DNA of 64,000 nucleotides from Motilimonas pumila. GTDB taxonomy: Bacteria; Pseudomonadota; Gammaproteobacteria; Enterobacterales; CBDFNC01. The stretch lies in NCBI RefSeq assembly GCF_003596335.1, contig NZ_QZCH01000015.1:54453-118452 (forward strand), read 5' to 3'. The notes under the pieces are model-generated. The model was not told where the DNA came from and did not search any database. It saw nothing but the letters and a program-made list of their open reading frames with translations. Within the stretch, counting starts at the first letter, position 1, and each line of letters opens with the position of its first letter. The position numbers were made by a program, and so were the translations under genes. Positions 7,917-18,185 of this stretch are shown piece by piece.

Positions 7917-10900
7917 ATGAAGCCGTTAGTCAGTTTAAAAACCTTATCAGGGCTCATCGTTGTGATGAGCTTTTTGGTTTTATTTGCCTTCAGTTTATTG
8001 TCGGATGTTGCCAAAGAGCATCAGTCTGATTATTTTCGACCGTTACATTTGTTTAACAGCGAAGCTGAAAACCTCAAGCAAGCTTTACAACAATATCACA
8101 ATGGCTATCCGGGCAAGGTAAAGGCTGAAATCAGCCAAACCATGAAGCTCTCTGGCTTACGTAAATTGATTATTTTTGACCTACACCAAACCGCTATTTA
8201 TGCCAATAACAGCGCTTGGTTGGGGTTAAAAGTGGCTGATTTACAAGTGCAGTACCCAGACTTAGAGCAACTTAACTTGAAAGGTGCCCGTAAGCAGCTG
8301 TTGTTGAACCAAAATGACAACATTTTGCAATATGTGCGTAGCTATCAGTTGCCGATGGCGGGCAATGTTAATCAAATCAGCGTGTATTTTGAATACGAGC
8401 ATCTCAACCCTGAGGCGGGTTTTTGGCAGCTTGCTTGGTTGCATTTAGAACAGTTTTGGTGGTTCATTTGTGTGCCGCCATTACTCTTAGGATTAGGCCT
8501 GTATTGGTACTTATTAAGGCCGTTTGACGAAGTCAGACAAGCTTTACAACAAGACGATAATCAGCGTCGTAAAATTTTGACAGAACAAGGTGTTGCCGAG
8601 CTACAAGACATCAGCCAAGGGGTTAATCGCTTGGTTCAGCAGCAGTACCTAGACAGATTACAGCAACAGCAAACTCGGCAGTATCAGCAGTCGTTACATG
8701 ATGTATTGCACGAGGCCATTTTATGGGTGGACAGCAGTGGCAAGATCACTGCGGCGAATGCTGCAGCCTGCGAGCTGTTAGATTATTCTGCCGAAACGCT
8801 TAACAGCTTTAACTTGAGTCACCTGCCGGGCTTGTCAGGCCAGCTATATGAGGCGTTTCAACAAGCTCAAATTAGCCACGTGGCGATGACGTTTGAAGAT
8901 ACCATCAGTCATTCATATCAGCAAAACAGCAAATACATTCGCGGCACCGTGGTGCATTTAGCGGCGCATTTACACAGCGCTAGCCAGTACGTCATTTGCC
9001 TACAAGAAACCTCAGCACAGCGCTATTTACAGCAAGCTATCGCTCAGCTAGCAAAAGTCTCTTGGACCGCTGACGCACTGCCGCAGTTATGTAATCGTTT
9101 AGCTCAAGCGTTGAATATGCCTTGGGTCTATATCTTGCAAAAAGACCCAAAAGAACAGCGTTTGTTTTTGTTAGCGGGCTGCGAAGGACAGTATTTCCAT
9201 GGTGACGCTGAGCTTATCCACAGTCCGTTGTATAACTTGTTTCACAATGGCGACGAGATATTGTTAGGTCCCCAAGGTAAACATAAATTTGCCCATGACC
9301 CATATATCAAGAGTGTCAATTTACAGCAGTTTATTGCCGTGCCTTTGACTGACAGCAGTGGTCAAGTTACGGCTGCTCTGTGTGCCATGAGTGAAACCTC
9401 AGGTACCTTTAGCGACCACATTAATTTATTGCGATTGGCTGCGCGAGTGGTGGAGGCGGAAATCCGCTTGAAGAAACAAGCGCAAACCATCAAAGACAAG
9501 CAAAAGACCATGCTGGACTTAATTGACAGCATTCCGCACCTAATCAGTATTCGTGACCAACAGCATCGCTTGAACTTGGAGAACGAAGCGGCTCGCGGTT
9601 TTACGGCGCAATTAGAAAACTTGCAACAAGTATCGCACACTTCCCAGGCGGTGCTCGCGGCAGCCAAGGTTAAGCAAGGTGAAACGCTGCGCGAAATACG
9701 CGAGTATCAGACCAGACAAGGTCAGCAAGTATTTCATGAGATCTTATGCTCTAGCTATGTGCAGTCCGGTCGCCATCAAGGCATGACGCTAGAAGTCGCG
9801 ACCGACGTGACTGAGCTGATGCAAGCCAAAACAGCCTTGGTGAAAAAGGTGAATACGTTGAATGGCCTTAATGCCATTCATCGCACCTTGGTGGCCCCGA
9901 GCAATTTGTCGCAGTTATATCGTGATATTTGCAGTGCCTTGGGTGAGCAGCTGAAGTTTTCTTTGGTGTTATTTGCCCGTTTTGATGAGCATGAGCAATT
10001 GCAGCTATTGGCTTGCGGAGGCCACCAGCAAGCATTGGCTGAACAGGCATTAATGTGCGTAGATTACGATAAAAATATGCCGCCTTACCACACCGCTCGC
10101 CGCCAAGGTAAAACTCAGGTGGTGCATGATTTTAACAATTATTTGAACTTGCCTGCGAGCCATCAGTTGTTAGGGTTAGGGTATAAATCCCTGTTAATTA
10201 TTCCCCTTGAAGATGACGACGGGGTGACGGACGTATTGTGTTTGTTTTCTGAACAGGCCCATTATTTTGACCAAGATGACGTTGAAATATTCACTCAGTT
10301 GGGCATTGATATCAGTTTATCCACCCAGCATCACCAGACCGTTGCCAGCAAGCAACAGCTTGAGATTCAGCTGATTCAAACGCAAAAAATGGAATCCATT
10401 GGCCAGCTAACGGCGGGTATTGCCCACGACTTTAATAACATCTTGGCCAGCGTATTAGGTTTCAGTGAACTGTCGTTAATGAAACTAGGCGATTCCCAGC
10501 CTAAAGTCACTGATTACCTCAACCAAGTGGTGGTGGCAGGGCGTCGAGCCCGTGACCTGATTTCTCAAATGTTGGCCTTTAGCCGACCCGAGGATCTACA
10601 AGCTGATGAACCCGTTTGTCTGTCTTTAGCCATGGGCGTGCATGAGGGCTGTCATTTATTATCGACTACGTTAGGGCCTGACGTGTCGCTGCAACATCAA
10701 GTAGACGCAGGAGATGACGTATACGCGAAGATCTCGGCCACGGAATTCCACCAGATCTTGATGAACTTGGTGATCAATGCCCGTGATGCTATGGAGGGTA
10801 AAGGTGAAATCCAAGTGCATTTGCGCCACCTTGAGCATCTTGAAGAGATCGAGTGTCGTTCTTGTCGCCAGAGCTTTGCTGGTGATTATTTGGAGCTAAT

Positions 10901-11534
10901 AGTGAAAGACCGCGGCCAAGGTATGGAAGAAACCACTATACGCAAGATATTCTCACCGTTTTTCACTACCAAAGAAGTTGGCAAGGGCACTGGCATGGGA
11001 TTATCAGTGATCCATGGCTTAGTGCATAATCTGGGCGGTCATATTCGTGTGCACAGTCAAGTTGGCCATGGCAGTCAGTTCCATGTTTACTTTCCAGTGC
11101 AGCAACCCGAGCCTGTGGCGATGGCTGCTGAGCCAAGTGAAGCGGTTAATGCTCTTTTCAACGTGCCAAATTTAAGTGGCAAACACGTCTTATTGGTCGA
11201 TGATGAAAAAGGTTCTTTGCAGTATATGGAAGAGCTGTTGACTTCGTTCCAAGCACAAGTCAGCGCTTATTCATGTAGCGTGTCGGCGGCAGAGAGTTTT
11301 AAGCAGCAACCGCAAGCGTTTGACTTGGTCGTGACCGATTTAATGATGCCAAAAGTCACCGGGGCGGAGTTAATTAAGTTAATTAAGCAATATCGAGATG
11401 ACCTGCCCGTGGTAGCCGTGACCGGTCACGAGCAGACGGAACCCGGCGCTGAGCCGGGTTACCGGGAAAAACTGGCAAAGCCATTTGCAGCAGAGTCTTT
11501 CGCTAAGATGGTGAGCGACGCGCTTGAGCAGTAG
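7917..11534 (+). CDS. Hybrid sensor histidine kinase with PAS and GAF domains and C-terminal receiver
   Basis: 1205 residues. A membrane helix at about 8-28 and a second at about 178-200 bracket a periplasmic sensor region. Inside the cell there follow PAS-like (about 260-340), GAF-like (about 380-510), PAS-like (about 540-640) and GAF-like (about 645-800) segments. The HisKA domain has His837 in GIAHDFNNILASVLGFSEL. The HATPase domain carries NLVINARDAM, KDRGQGM, FFTTKEVGKGTGMGLS, plus a small CRSCRQSF insert. The C-terminal receiver has phospho-acceptor Asp1141 in VVTDLMMP and Lys1187 or so in KLAKPF. It has no HPt domain, so transfer to the partner regulator may be direct. Confidence 0.9.
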   Translation: MKPLVSLKTLSGLIVVMSFLVLFAFSLLSDVAKEHQSDYFRPLHLFNSEAENLKQALQQYHNGYPGKVKAEISQTMKLSGLRKLIIFDLHQTAIYANNSAWLGLKVADLQVQYPDLEQLNLKGARKQLLLNQNDNILQYVRSYQLPMAGNVNQISVYFEYEHLNPEAGFWQLAWLHLEQFWWFICVPPLLLGLGLYWYLLRPFDEVRQALQQDDNQRRKILTEQGVAELQDISQGVNRLVQQQYLDRLQQQQTRQYQQSLHDVLHEAILWVDSSGKITAANAAACELLDYSAETLNSFNLSHLPGLSGQLYEAFQQAQISHVAMTFEDTISHSYQQNSKYIRGTVVHLAAHLHSASQYVICLQETSAQRYLQQAIAQLAKVSWTADALPQLCNRLAQALNMPWVYILQKDPKEQRLFLLAGCEGQYFHGDAELIHSPLYNLFHNGDEILLGPQGKHKFAHDPYIKSVNLQQFIAVPLTDSSGQVTAALCAMSETSGTFSDHINLLRLAARVVEAEIRLKKQAQTIKDKQKTMLDLIDSIPHLISIRDQQHRLNLENEAARGFTAQLENLQQVSHTSQAVLAAAKVKQGETLREIREYQTRQGQQVFHEILCSSYVQSGRHQGMTLEVATDVTELMQAKTALVKKVNTLNGLNAIHRTLVAPSNLSQLYRDICSALGEQLKFSLVLFARFDEHEQLQLLACGGHQQALAEQALMCVDYDKNMPPYHTARRQGKTQVVHDFNNYLNLPASHQLLGLGYKSLLIIPLEDDDGVTDVLCLFSEQAHYFDQDDVEIFTQLGIDISLSTQHHQTVASKQQLEIQLIQTQKMESIGQLTAGIAHDFNNILASVLGFSELSLMKLGDSQPKVTDYLNQVVVAGRRARDLISQMLAFSRPEDLQADEPVCLSLAMGVHEGCHLLSTTLGPDVSLQHQVDAGDDVYAKISATEFHQILMNLVINARDAMEGKGEIQVHLRHLEHLEEIECRSCRQSFAGDYLELIVKDRGQGMEETTIRKIFSPFFTTKEVGKGTGMGLSVIHGLVHNLGGHIRVHSQVGHGSQFHVYFPVQQPEPVAMAAEPSEAVNALFNVPNLSGKHVLLVDDEKGSLQYMEELLTSFQAQVSAYSCSVSAAESFKQQPQAFDLVVTDLMMPKVTGAELIKLIKQYRDDLPVVAVTGHEQTEPGAEPGYREKLAKPFAAESFAKMVSDALEQ

Positions 11535-11543
11535 AGGCAAAAA

Positions 11544-12431
11544 TTACTGCTCACTCCCTTGATTAGCCGCTTGCTGCAATACCAAAGCCGCCGCCGGGTT
11601 GAGTTGCTGCAGCAGTTGTTGCACTTGTTCTATCGCTTGCTGGCTCGTGCTCTGGCGGCGATAAGTAAGGTAAATAGGCTTGATGATATTGCTAGTATCT
11701 GCCACATAAAATAGCTGCTTAGCGTCTATAAATGGCTGCACCATAGAGCGCGGCAAATACGCAAAACCGCCTTGTTGTAAAATATAATCCAACGCAATGC
11801 GCCCGGTGGAGGTACGCATAAACGGTGTTAAGCTGTTTTGATGACGCTTGGCGTGCTCGTGCGCAAATGCAGTGCCCCAATCAACAAACACATAAGGCAC
11901 TTGCGTGGCACCTTCCCCTAATACGGTACTGACCAACACCAGTTCTAGCTCGGCAATGGTTTGACAATAAAATTCATCGGCTTTGAGTGGGTCCATCGAC
12001 AAGGCCATGTCTAAAGTACGATCGAGTAATTGTCGATTCACCTGCTCGCGGCTGAGAGATTCGGCAATTAAGCCGTAGCCAGTTAAGTGCTTGGTAATTT
12101 GCAGTAAAGCATGGTGCAGGTAGGCGTCCCAGATATTGGCGCTGCCGGCGATACTCAGTTGTAATCTGTGCTGCTCCGTCATCGCTAACTCGGCTTTAGC
12201 CTGCTGCAAGGTACTGACCATGGTTTGCGCATAGCTGACTAAACGCTCGCCCGCAGAGGTTAAGCGGATGTTGTTTTTATGACGTTCAAACAGCTTGTTA
12301 TCAAAGTAACTTTCTAATTGCTTGACGCGGGCACTGACGGCGGCTTGAGTGATATACAAGTTGTCGGCAGCGCGGCCAAAGTGTTGCTCTTTGGCCACCT
12401 CTAAAAAGGTTTGGAAAACCTTTACGTCCAT
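11544..12431 (-). CDS. hdfR: LysR-family transcriptional regulator, HdfR-like
   Basis: 295 residues. The N-terminal winged helix-turn-helix (residues 1-60) reads VFQTFLEVAKEQHFGRAAD, LYITQAAVSARVKQLE and LFERHKNNIRLTSAGERLVSYA, closely resembling E. coli HdfR, a regulator of the flagellar master operon and of glutamate synthase genes. The rest is the usual LysR effector-binding fold, somewhat longer than the roughly 280-residue E. coli protein. It converges with the hybrid kinase gene, 9 bases apart, and lies 76 bases downstream of rimB on the same strand, probably with its own promoter. The family is certain; orthology to HdfR is likely but not proven. Confidence 0.85.
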   Translation of the reverse strand: MDVKVFQTFLEVAKEQHFGRAADNLYITQAAVSARVKQLESYFDNKLFERHKNNIRLTSAGERLVSYAQTMVSTLQQAKAELAMTEQHRLQLSIAGSANIWDAYLHHALLQITKHLTGYGLIAESLSREQVNRQLLDRTLDMALSMDPLKADEFYCQTIAELELVLVSTVLGEGATQVPYVFVDWGTAFAHEHAKRHQNSLTPFMRTSTGRIALDYILQQGGFAYLPRSMVQPFIDAKQLFYVADTSNIIKPIYLTYRRQSTSQQAIEQVQQLLQQLNPAAALVLQQAANQGSEQ

Positions 12432-12507
12432 TTTAAGTCCTTGCTGTTACTGGTTTTATTTCTTTGTAATCATAGAAGAAAAGTCCCTCTATGCCGACAT
12501 AATTTAC

Positions 12508-12930
12508 TTAATCCAACAGAAAGGCCTGACTCGGATCAACGTAAACTCTGTCGCCCATAGCTTCACGACCCAGTAACATCATGTAAGTCATCTCGGTGCG
12601 ATCGCTAAGGGTAATTTCAATTGGCCAATTGAGCTTGCCTAATTGAAACTCGGTGCGGATGACATAACGTTGTTCGGTAACGCCATTGGAAGATTTGATC
12701 CTTCTGGAGTCAATGATTAACGCTTCACACTTAACCACTTTTTCTAGGTGATAAATGTCTGGGTGCAAATCAAATTGCACATGCCATTTACCCGCTTTAC
12801 GCACGCGTTTAATATTATCAGCATGCAGCGAAGAGGTTTTCGCCCCTGTGTCTACGCGCACTTCTAAGTTGCTGATGCCAAGCTCAGGTAATGCCGCAAC
12901 CTCAAGGTTGCCAATAATTGTTCTTTCCAC
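12508..12930 (-). CDS. rimB: RimB-type retropepsin-like protease (PF05618)
   Basis: 140 residues. The motif VDTGAKTSSLHA (Asp27-Thr-Gly) is an aspartic, retropepsin-type active-site loop, and the later MLLGREAM block is the second conserved element of this family, which older annotation calls ATP-dependent zinc protease. Established knowledge: in Pseudomonas, RimB is a protease that trims the poly-glutamate tail added by RimK. The gene is the third of an operon with rimK and an M14-type peptidase, starting 11 bases after the latter, which supports this role strongly. The protein should be a dimer because each chain supplies one DTG loop. Confidence 0.85.
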   Translation of the reverse strand: MERTIIGNLEVAALPELGISNLEVRVDTGAKTSSLHADNIKRVRKAGKWHVQFDLHPDIYHLEKVVKCEALIIDSRRIKSSNGVTEQRYVIRTEFQLGKLNWPIEITLSDRTEMTYMMLLGREAMGDRVYVDPSQAFLLD

Positions 12931-12941
12931 CTTATTTTCCC

Positions 12942-13985
12942 TTACTTTGGTTGTTCAGTGAAGGTTGCCGACGGCGTGATATCACTCACTGCATCATGCA
13001 TTAGCTCTATGTTTTCGACCAAGCTGTCATCGTCAATATCGCCGAAGTAGGCAACGTGATACATGGCGTCGCCTTCTTGCACTAACGGTATGTTTTGTTT
13101 ACCGATGATAATGCCCGAGCGAGCCGAAACAACTTGGTCGATCAAGGCTCCTAAGGGGCTATTAATCTCTGCCATAACATCGCCTTTTTCAACCATTTGG
13201 CCAAGGCTTACAAACTCTTGCACAAAGCCGCTGGCGCTGGCTCTGAGCCATTCGCTGCGGTTGGCGATAAACGGCTCTATTTTATTGCGTGCGCGGCGTT
13301 TACTGATAACGTTGAGCGCGGCCAATACTTTAAGCGTGCCTTTTACCCCAGTTTGAATGGATAGTTCATCAAAACGCAATGCTTGGCCTGCTTCGTACAA
13401 TAATACCCGGCAACCTTTGTTTACCGCAGACTCCCGCAATGAACCGTCGCGGATGTCTGCGTTCAGTAGCACTGGCACGCCAAACGCAGTTGCCAGCTCT
13501 TTGGTTTCTTCATCTTTTAAATTGGCGCGTATTTGCGGCAAGTTAGAACGGTGAATCGCACCTGTGTGTAAATCGATGCCGTAATCACAGTGACTGACCA
13601 CTTCTTTTAAAAAGCGGTGCGCCACTCGGCCCGCTAAGGAGCCTTTACTTGAACCCGGAAAAGAGCGGTTCAAGTCGCGTCTGTCGGGCATATAACGGCT
13701 TTGGTTAAGCACGCCATACACGTTGACCATGGGCACTAAAATCAAGGTGCCTGATTTCAGCTTTAGTTTGCTTTTGATCAGGCGGCGAATGATTTCAATG
13801 CCATTGAGCTCGTCGCCGTGCACCGCAGCACTAACAAACACTGTGGGTCCGGCTTTCTTGGCACGGTAAACGTGCACGGGAATTGAGACTTGCGTATCTG
13901 TGTACAACTTAGCCACTGGAATTTCTAGCTGACGCTCTTCTCCTGGCGCTATTTCTATCCCTGCAATCTCAAGTAGGTTTGCCAT
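12942..13985 (-). CDS. Succinylglutamate desuccinylase/aspartoacylase-family (M14-type) zinc peptidase
   Basis: 347 residues. The zinc-binding set of the family is visible: His56 and Glu59 in AAVHGDELNG, His140 in GIDLHTG, and the probable catalytic Glu198 in YEAG. DRRDLNRSFPG is the substrate-binding arginine block. The C-terminal 90 residues hold a small hammerhead-like beta domain (SGFVQEFVSLGQMVEKGDVM). The gene abuts rimK without any spacer and is followed by rimB, so its natural substrate is plausibly a glutamyl-linked protein or peptide made by RimK. It is not AstE itself, because no arginine-succinyl pathway genes are near. The substrate role is inference. Confidence 0.82.
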   Translation of the reverse strand: MANLLEIAGIEIAPGEERQLEIPVAKLYTDTQVSIPVHVYRAKKAGPTVFVSAAVHGDELNGIEIIRRLIKSKLKLKSGTLILVPMVNVYGVLNQSRYMPDRRDLNRSFPGSSKGSLAGRVAHRFLKEVVSHCDYGIDLHTGAIHRSNLPQIRANLKDEETKELATAFGVPVLLNADIRDGSLRESAVNKGCRVLLYEAGQALRFDELSIQTGVKGTLKVLAALNVISKRRARNKIEPFIANRSEWLRASASGFVQEFVSLGQMVEKGDVMAEINSPLGALIDQVVSARSGIIIGKQNIPLVQEGDAMYHVAYFGDIDDDSLVENIELMHDAVSDITPSATFTEQPK

Positions 13986-14891
13986 TTAGCCTTGCCCTTT
14001 GGTTCGGTTTGCGTTGGGTTTCGCATTCTTTTCAATAAATTCGTACAACAATCCCGCGACGTTTTTGCCGGTTGCGTTTTCAATGCCTTCCAGTCCGGGC
14101 GATGAGTTTACTTCCATTACCACGGGGCCGCGGTTCGATTGCAAAATATCGACGCCACAAAAGTTGAGACCCATGGCTTTGGCAGCATTGATCGCCGTCG
14201 CCCGCTCTTCTTTGGTAAGGCGTACTAACTGGGCAGTGCCGCCACGGTGCAGGTTCGACCTAAACTCGCCTTCACCTGCTTGACGTTTCATCGCCGCAAT
14301 CACCTTGTTGCCGACCACCAAGCAGCGAATATCTGCGCCGCCTGCTTCTTTAATAAATTCTTGCACCAAGATATTGGCTTTCATGCCCATGAAAGCTTCA
14401 ATGACACTCTCTGCTGCTTTATTGGTTTCAGCAAGTACCACACCAATGCCTTGCGTGCCCTCAAGTAATTTAATGACCAAAGGCGCGCCGCCAACGTTGC
14501 GAATTAAATCCTGAATTTTATCAGGGCGGCTCGCAAAGCCAGTTCGAGGAAGCCCCAAGCCTTTTCGCGACAAGAGTTGCAACGAGCGTAACTTGTCTCG
14601 AGAGCGACTAATGGCGACAGATTCATTGACACAAAAGGTGCCCATCATTTCAAACTGACGCACCACCGCGGTACCGTAGAAGGTGATGGATGAGCCAATG
14701 CGTGGGATCACTGCGTCGTAAAGTGGCAAATCTTCACCGTTATAACGCACCTTAGGAGAGTTACTGGTGATGTCCATATAGCAATGCAATGTATCAATAA
14801 TATCGACTTGGTGGCCCCGTTCTTCGCCCGCTTCTTTTAAGCGGCGAGTAGAGTACAAATTTTCGTTACGTGAAAGGATTGCAATGCGCAT
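13986..14891 (-). CDS. rimK: Ribosomal protein S6--L-glutamate ligase RimK (ATP-grasp)
   Basis: 301 residues, nearly the E. coli length of 300. The sequence follows RimK from [18 protein letters not shown] onward, with the ATP-grasp pieces [55 protein letters not shown] and [15 protein letters not shown]. RimK adds glutamates to the C-terminus of ribosomal protein S6 and can also make free poly-glutamate. It is the first gene of the operon rimK / M14 peptidase / rimB. In Pseudomonas, RimK activity responds to cyclic-di-GMP. The window has several GGDEF/EAL proteins, but a link is not shown. Confidence 0.95.
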   Translation of the reverse strand: MRIAILSRNENLYSTRRLKEAGEERGHQVDIIDTLHCYMDITSNSPKVRYNGEDLPLYDAVIPRIGSSITFYGTAVVRQFEMMGTFCVNESVAISRSRDKLRSLQLLSRKGLGLPRTGFASRPDKIQDLIRNVGGAPLVIKLLEGTQGIGVVLAETNKAAESVIEAFMGMKANILVQEFIKEAGGADIRCLVVGNKVIAAMKRQAGEGEFRSNLHRGGTAQLVRLTKEERATAINAAKAMGLNFCGVDILQSNRGPVVMEVNSSPGLEGIENATGKNVAGLLYEFIEKNAKPNANRTKGQG

Positions 14892-15080
14892 ATTTTTGCC
14901 TATTAAGTTACCTGATTAATGGGGTGTATTTGTCGAAGCGAAAACTACAACTAGGTTGCAAAAATGAACAACAAATAATTTTTATCCTAGCGATAAAACT
15001 CCAAATGCAAATTTCAAATCTGTTTAGTTTTTATTAAGTTAAGTACAGCTTTTGAAATTGATAAAGTAATTAAAAGGTAT

Positions 15081-15106
15081 AAAAAAAGCCAAGCGTTAGC
15101 TTGGCT
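15081..15106 (-). terminator. Rho-independent terminator of the serine deaminase operon
   Basis: On the minus strand an 8-base stem AGCCAAGC/GCTTGGCT with a 4-base loop is followed by seven T. It lies 27 bases past the stop of the serine deaminase gene. Confidence 0.85.
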
Positions 15107-15132
15107 ATGATAAGGCGAGAATTAAGAACAGC

Positions 15133-16500
15133 TTAGGTGCAGGTATAAGCGACTTTAATGGCTAATCCACCTTGTGACGTTTCGCGATATTTGGCGTTCA
15201 TGTCTTTGCCGGTTTCGTACATGGTTTCAATTACCTTGTCCAAAGAAACCCGTGGTTCAGAGTTTCGGCGCAGAGCCATGCGGGAGGCATTGATAGCTTT
15301 CATGGCAGAAATAGCGTTACGTTCAATGCAAGGCACTTGCACTTGGCCAGCTACAGGGTCACAGGTGAGTCCTAAGTGGTGTTCCATGGCGATTTCAGCC
15401 GCTTCGGCGACTTGCATGGCACTGCCGCCCATCAATTCGGTCAAACCGGCCGCAGCCATTGAGCAAGACACGCCAATTTCGCCTTGGCAGCCGACTTCAG
15501 CGCCGGAAATGGATGCATTGCGCTTGTATAAAATGCCGATGGCAGAAGACGCTAAGAAGAAACGCGAATATTGCTCGACACCAACAGGTTCAATGAATTT
15601 GTCGTAATAAGCCAATACCGCAGGAATGATACCCGCAGCGCCGTTAGTGGGCGCAGTCACTACACGGCCACCAGCAGCATTTTCCTCACTTACCGCGAGG
15701 GCAAACATGTTGACCCAATCCACGATGATCATAGGATCGCTGGCTAACTGACCCGCGGTTGCTAACTGGCGGTGCAAAGCCGGTGCTCGACGCGGCACAC
15801 GCAGGGGACCAGCCAATAAGCCCTCAGTACGACAGCCTCGATCGATGCCTTCTTTCATGGTTTGCCAAATTTGACCAAACTCGGTCATGATGGCTTCATG
15901 GCTACGACTGCATTTTTCATTTTCCATCATTAGCTTGCTAATACTGATGCCGTTGATAACGCACTGATCAATAAGCTCTTGCGCGCTACTGAATGGGTAA
16001 TTTACCGTGTGTTTGCTGGTTTGCACCTGATCGAAGTGCTCTTCATCAACGATAAAGCCGCCACCAGTAGAGTAGTACGTTTTGCTATAAACCAAGTTAG
16101 CACCTTGCCAAGCGTGGATTTTCATGCCGTTTTCGTGCAGTGGCAGGACCGCGTCGATGAAGTTCATGGCCGCAGCCGGAAAACGCACTTGATGTTTATT
16201 GAGGGCAATGGGCAATACCGCTTCGTTGGCGACTTTGGCCAGAAATGCTGGAATCGCATCAATATCAACGTTATCTGGGCTAAACCCTGCCAAGCCAAGC
16301 AATATAGCGCTGTCGGTGTTATGGCCTTTGCCTGTAAGAGATAACGAGCCGTGCACGTCTACCGTGATGGCATCTATTTTAAGCAGTAGTGCTTGTTGAT
16401 CTAATTCGTCAACAAATTGCTTAGCGGCTTTCATTGGGCCCACCGTGTGTGAGCTTGAAGGGCCGATGCCAATTTTAAAGATATCAAATGCACTGTACAT
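15133..16500 (-). CDS. sdaB: L-serine ammonia-lyase (iron-sulfur serine deaminase), SdaB-like
   Basis: 455 residues from the ATG at 16500, which has GAAGGAAT upstream. The enzyme turns L-serine into pyruvate and ammonia. The family hallmark [14 protein letters not shown] is near the N-terminus. The three 4Fe-4S ligands known from the Legionella enzyme are present with identical spacing, in EVGCQGE, GLTCDPV and VPCIERN. The second-last residue is Cys454, matching the C-terminal tail cysteine that blocks the cluster in that structure. [20 protein letters not shown] and IAMEH resemble E. coli SdaB more than SdaA. It lies 69 bases behind the serine transporter gene, the same order as E. coli sdaCB. 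Confidence 0.93.
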   Translation of the reverse strand: MYSAFDIFKIGIGPSSSHTVGPMKAAKQFVDELDQQALLLKIDAITVDVHGSLSLTGKGHNTDSAILLGLAGFSPDNVDIDAIPAFLAKVANEAVLPIALNKHQVRFPAAAMNFIDAVLPLHENGMKIHAWQGANLVYSKTYYSTGGGFIVDEEHFDQVQTSKHTVNYPFSSAQELIDQCVINGISISKLMMENEKCSRSHEAIMTEFGQIWQTMKEGIDRGCRTEGLLAGPLRVPRRAPALHRQLATAGQLASDPMIIVDWVNMFALAVSEENAAGGRVVTAPTNGAAGIIPAVLAYYDKFIEPVGVEQYSRFFLASSAIGILYKRNASISGAEVGCQGEIGVSCSMAAAGLTELMGGSAMQVAEAAEIAMEHHLGLTCDPVAGQVQVPCIERNAISAMKAINASRMALRRNSEPRVSLDKVIETMYETGKDMNAKYRETSQGGLAIKVAYTCT

Positions 16501-16569
16501 AATGTATTCCTTCATCATAGGGCCAGCCTGTTGACTGGCCCGGTAGCCGTTATCGTGATTGCTGACGGG

Positions 16570-17865
16570 TTAAGCGATAAGTTTGAACAAGATGGCTGAG
16601 ATAGCGACCAAGCCCATACAAGTGATAAACACGTTGGCAATGGTGCCTTGGTACTTAGCCATTGCAGGAACACGCTTGATGGCGTACATCGGCATTAAGA
16701 ACAAGATGGTTGCGATGATTGGGCCGCCCAAGTCTTCAATCATGCCCAGTACACTTGGGTTGATGATGGCAACAATCCAAAGCGTGACAATCATAAAGCC
16801 AATAGTGAACAGGTTAACTTGCTTCTCATCCACTTTTTTACCCATGGCTTTTGCTTGCTTCATGATGATGCCGTTCATGCCTTCTCGAGCGCCTAAGTAG
16901 TGACCGAAGAAAGAAGACACTATGGCAACAAATGCAACGATAGGGCCAAAGTATTCAATCAGTGGGCTGCCGTGCACATTGGCCAAATAAGACAAGATAG
17001 GCAAGTTTTGTGCTTTCGCATCTGCCAGCATTTCTGGCGTAAGGCTTAATACCACAGAGAATACGAAGAACATAACGAAACCTAACAGCATGGCTGAAGT
17101 GCGCTTCAGTATCGCGTCAGATTTTGCGACCGCGTCTTTACCGTACTGCTCGCGTTGTTTCATCGCAAAGCTACTGACCGCGGGTGAGTGGTTAAAGGCA
17201 AATACCAATACTGGGATGGTGAGCCACAAGGTCGTGGTGAAATCAAACGCTGAAGGCGCTTGGCTAATGGCCGAAAAATTCCAGCCTGGTATGAGGTATA
17301 AAGACATGCCGGCAAGGATGACAACCAAAGGGTAAACCAGAAACTGCGTCACTTTTAGCATCAGCTTCTCACCTGCAATCATCACCGACATCATGCCCAT
17401 GATCAGTACAATAGAGAGCAACCAGCGTGCTGGCGCGGCCATGCCAAGCTGGTGGATCATAAAGCTTTCTACCGTATTGGTGATACTGACACCGTAAATT
17501 AACAAAATAGGGTAAATGGCAAAGAAGTAAAGCAGCGTAATCAGTTTGCCTGCGCCAGTGCCAAAGTGTTCTTCCACTACATCAGTGATATCAGCATTTG
17601 GATTTTTAGAAGAGAGGACAAAGCGAGAGAGGTTCCGGTGTGCGAGATAAGTCATGGGGCCGACAATGATGGCCATCATCACGAGCGGCCAAAACCCTCC
17701 TAAACCGGCATTAATGGGTAAGAATAAAATGCCGGCACCTACTGCGGTACCAAACAAGCTGAGTACCCAAGTGGTATCGACCTTGTTCCACGTCTGGGCA
17801 GATAGCTCAGTGCTCTCTGACGTATTGGCACTGAGGTCTGTATTTGCGGTTATCTCATTTTTCAT
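16570..17865 (-). CDS. sdaC: Serine/threonine:proton symporter, HAAAP family (SdaC)
   Basis: 431 residues with about 11 membrane helices. The first helix carries [20 protein letters not shown], the signature of the hydroxy/aromatic amino acid permease family. Later blocks [20 protein letters not shown] and [15 protein letters not shown] are typical of the SdaC/TdcC branch. It imports serine with protons to feed the deaminase encoded just downstream on the same strand. The N-terminal 25 residues are hydrophilic and Ser/Thr-rich ([18 protein letters not shown]), and are cytoplasmic. Confidence 0.93.
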   Translation of the reverse strand: MKNEITANTDLSANTSESTELSAQTWNKVDTTWVLSLFGTAVGAGILFLPINAGLGGFWPLVMMAIIVGPMTYLAHRNLSRFVLSSKNPNADITDVVEEHFGTGAGKLITLLYFFAIYPILLIYGVSITNTVESFMIHQLGMAAPARWLLSIVLIMGMMSVMIAGEKLMLKVTQFLVYPLVVILAGMSLYLIPGWNFSAISQAPSAFDFTTTLWLTIPVLVFAFNHSPAVSSFAMKQREQYGKDAVAKSDAILKRTSAMLLGFVMFFVFSVVLSLTPEMLADAKAQNLPILSYLANVHGSPLIEYFGPIVAFVAIVSSFFGHYLGAREGMNGIIMKQAKAMGKKVDEKQVNLFTIGFMIVTLWIVAIINPSVLGMIEDLGGPIIATILFLMPMYAIKRVPAMAKYQGTIANVFITCMGLVAISAILFKLIA

Positions 17866-18185
17866 AAGTCCTCCACTTGGGACGCTATTGAATTTTTTTA
17901 TGTTCCGGCAGGCTGTTATTGGTGCTATTGCCTATCTCTTTGGGATTATATAAATGGGGAGTCAGGCTTATAGTTGGGGAAAACCTTTAGTGTCATTGGG
18001 CGGTTACATATAACCTCAGGAGAATCTTGATTATGTTGTTTTATTTCAATGGTTTATATATTTACTCGCAGGCCAGTATGGAAGCTGGTGTTAGGCTTTT
18101 GTTACCGCTTTGTGATCTAGCGCAAGCCTGGCGGGATTGCGGCGAAAAGCGTCGCCGCAAGATGGGTGGAATAACGGATAGAGGC
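17866..18185. other. Intergenic region upstream of sdaC, with a strong hairpin
   Basis: 320 bases between the sdaC start and the stop of the ThrE-type exporter gene, all on the minus strand. It must hold the sdaC promoter. A perfect 9-base stem TTGCGGCGA/TCGCCGCAA with a 6-base loop sits at 18137-18160, close behind the exporter gene. It has no T tract on either strand, so it may be an mRNA 3' end or processing hairpin. A 52-codon plus-strand reading frame at 18033 is discussed under the rejected items. Confidence 0.5.

Noticed and set aside
11440..11460. Perfect hairpin AACCCGGC/GCCGGGTT inside the hybrid kinase gene
   Set aside because: It lies within the receiver domain coding sequence and has no T tract, so it is not called a terminator.
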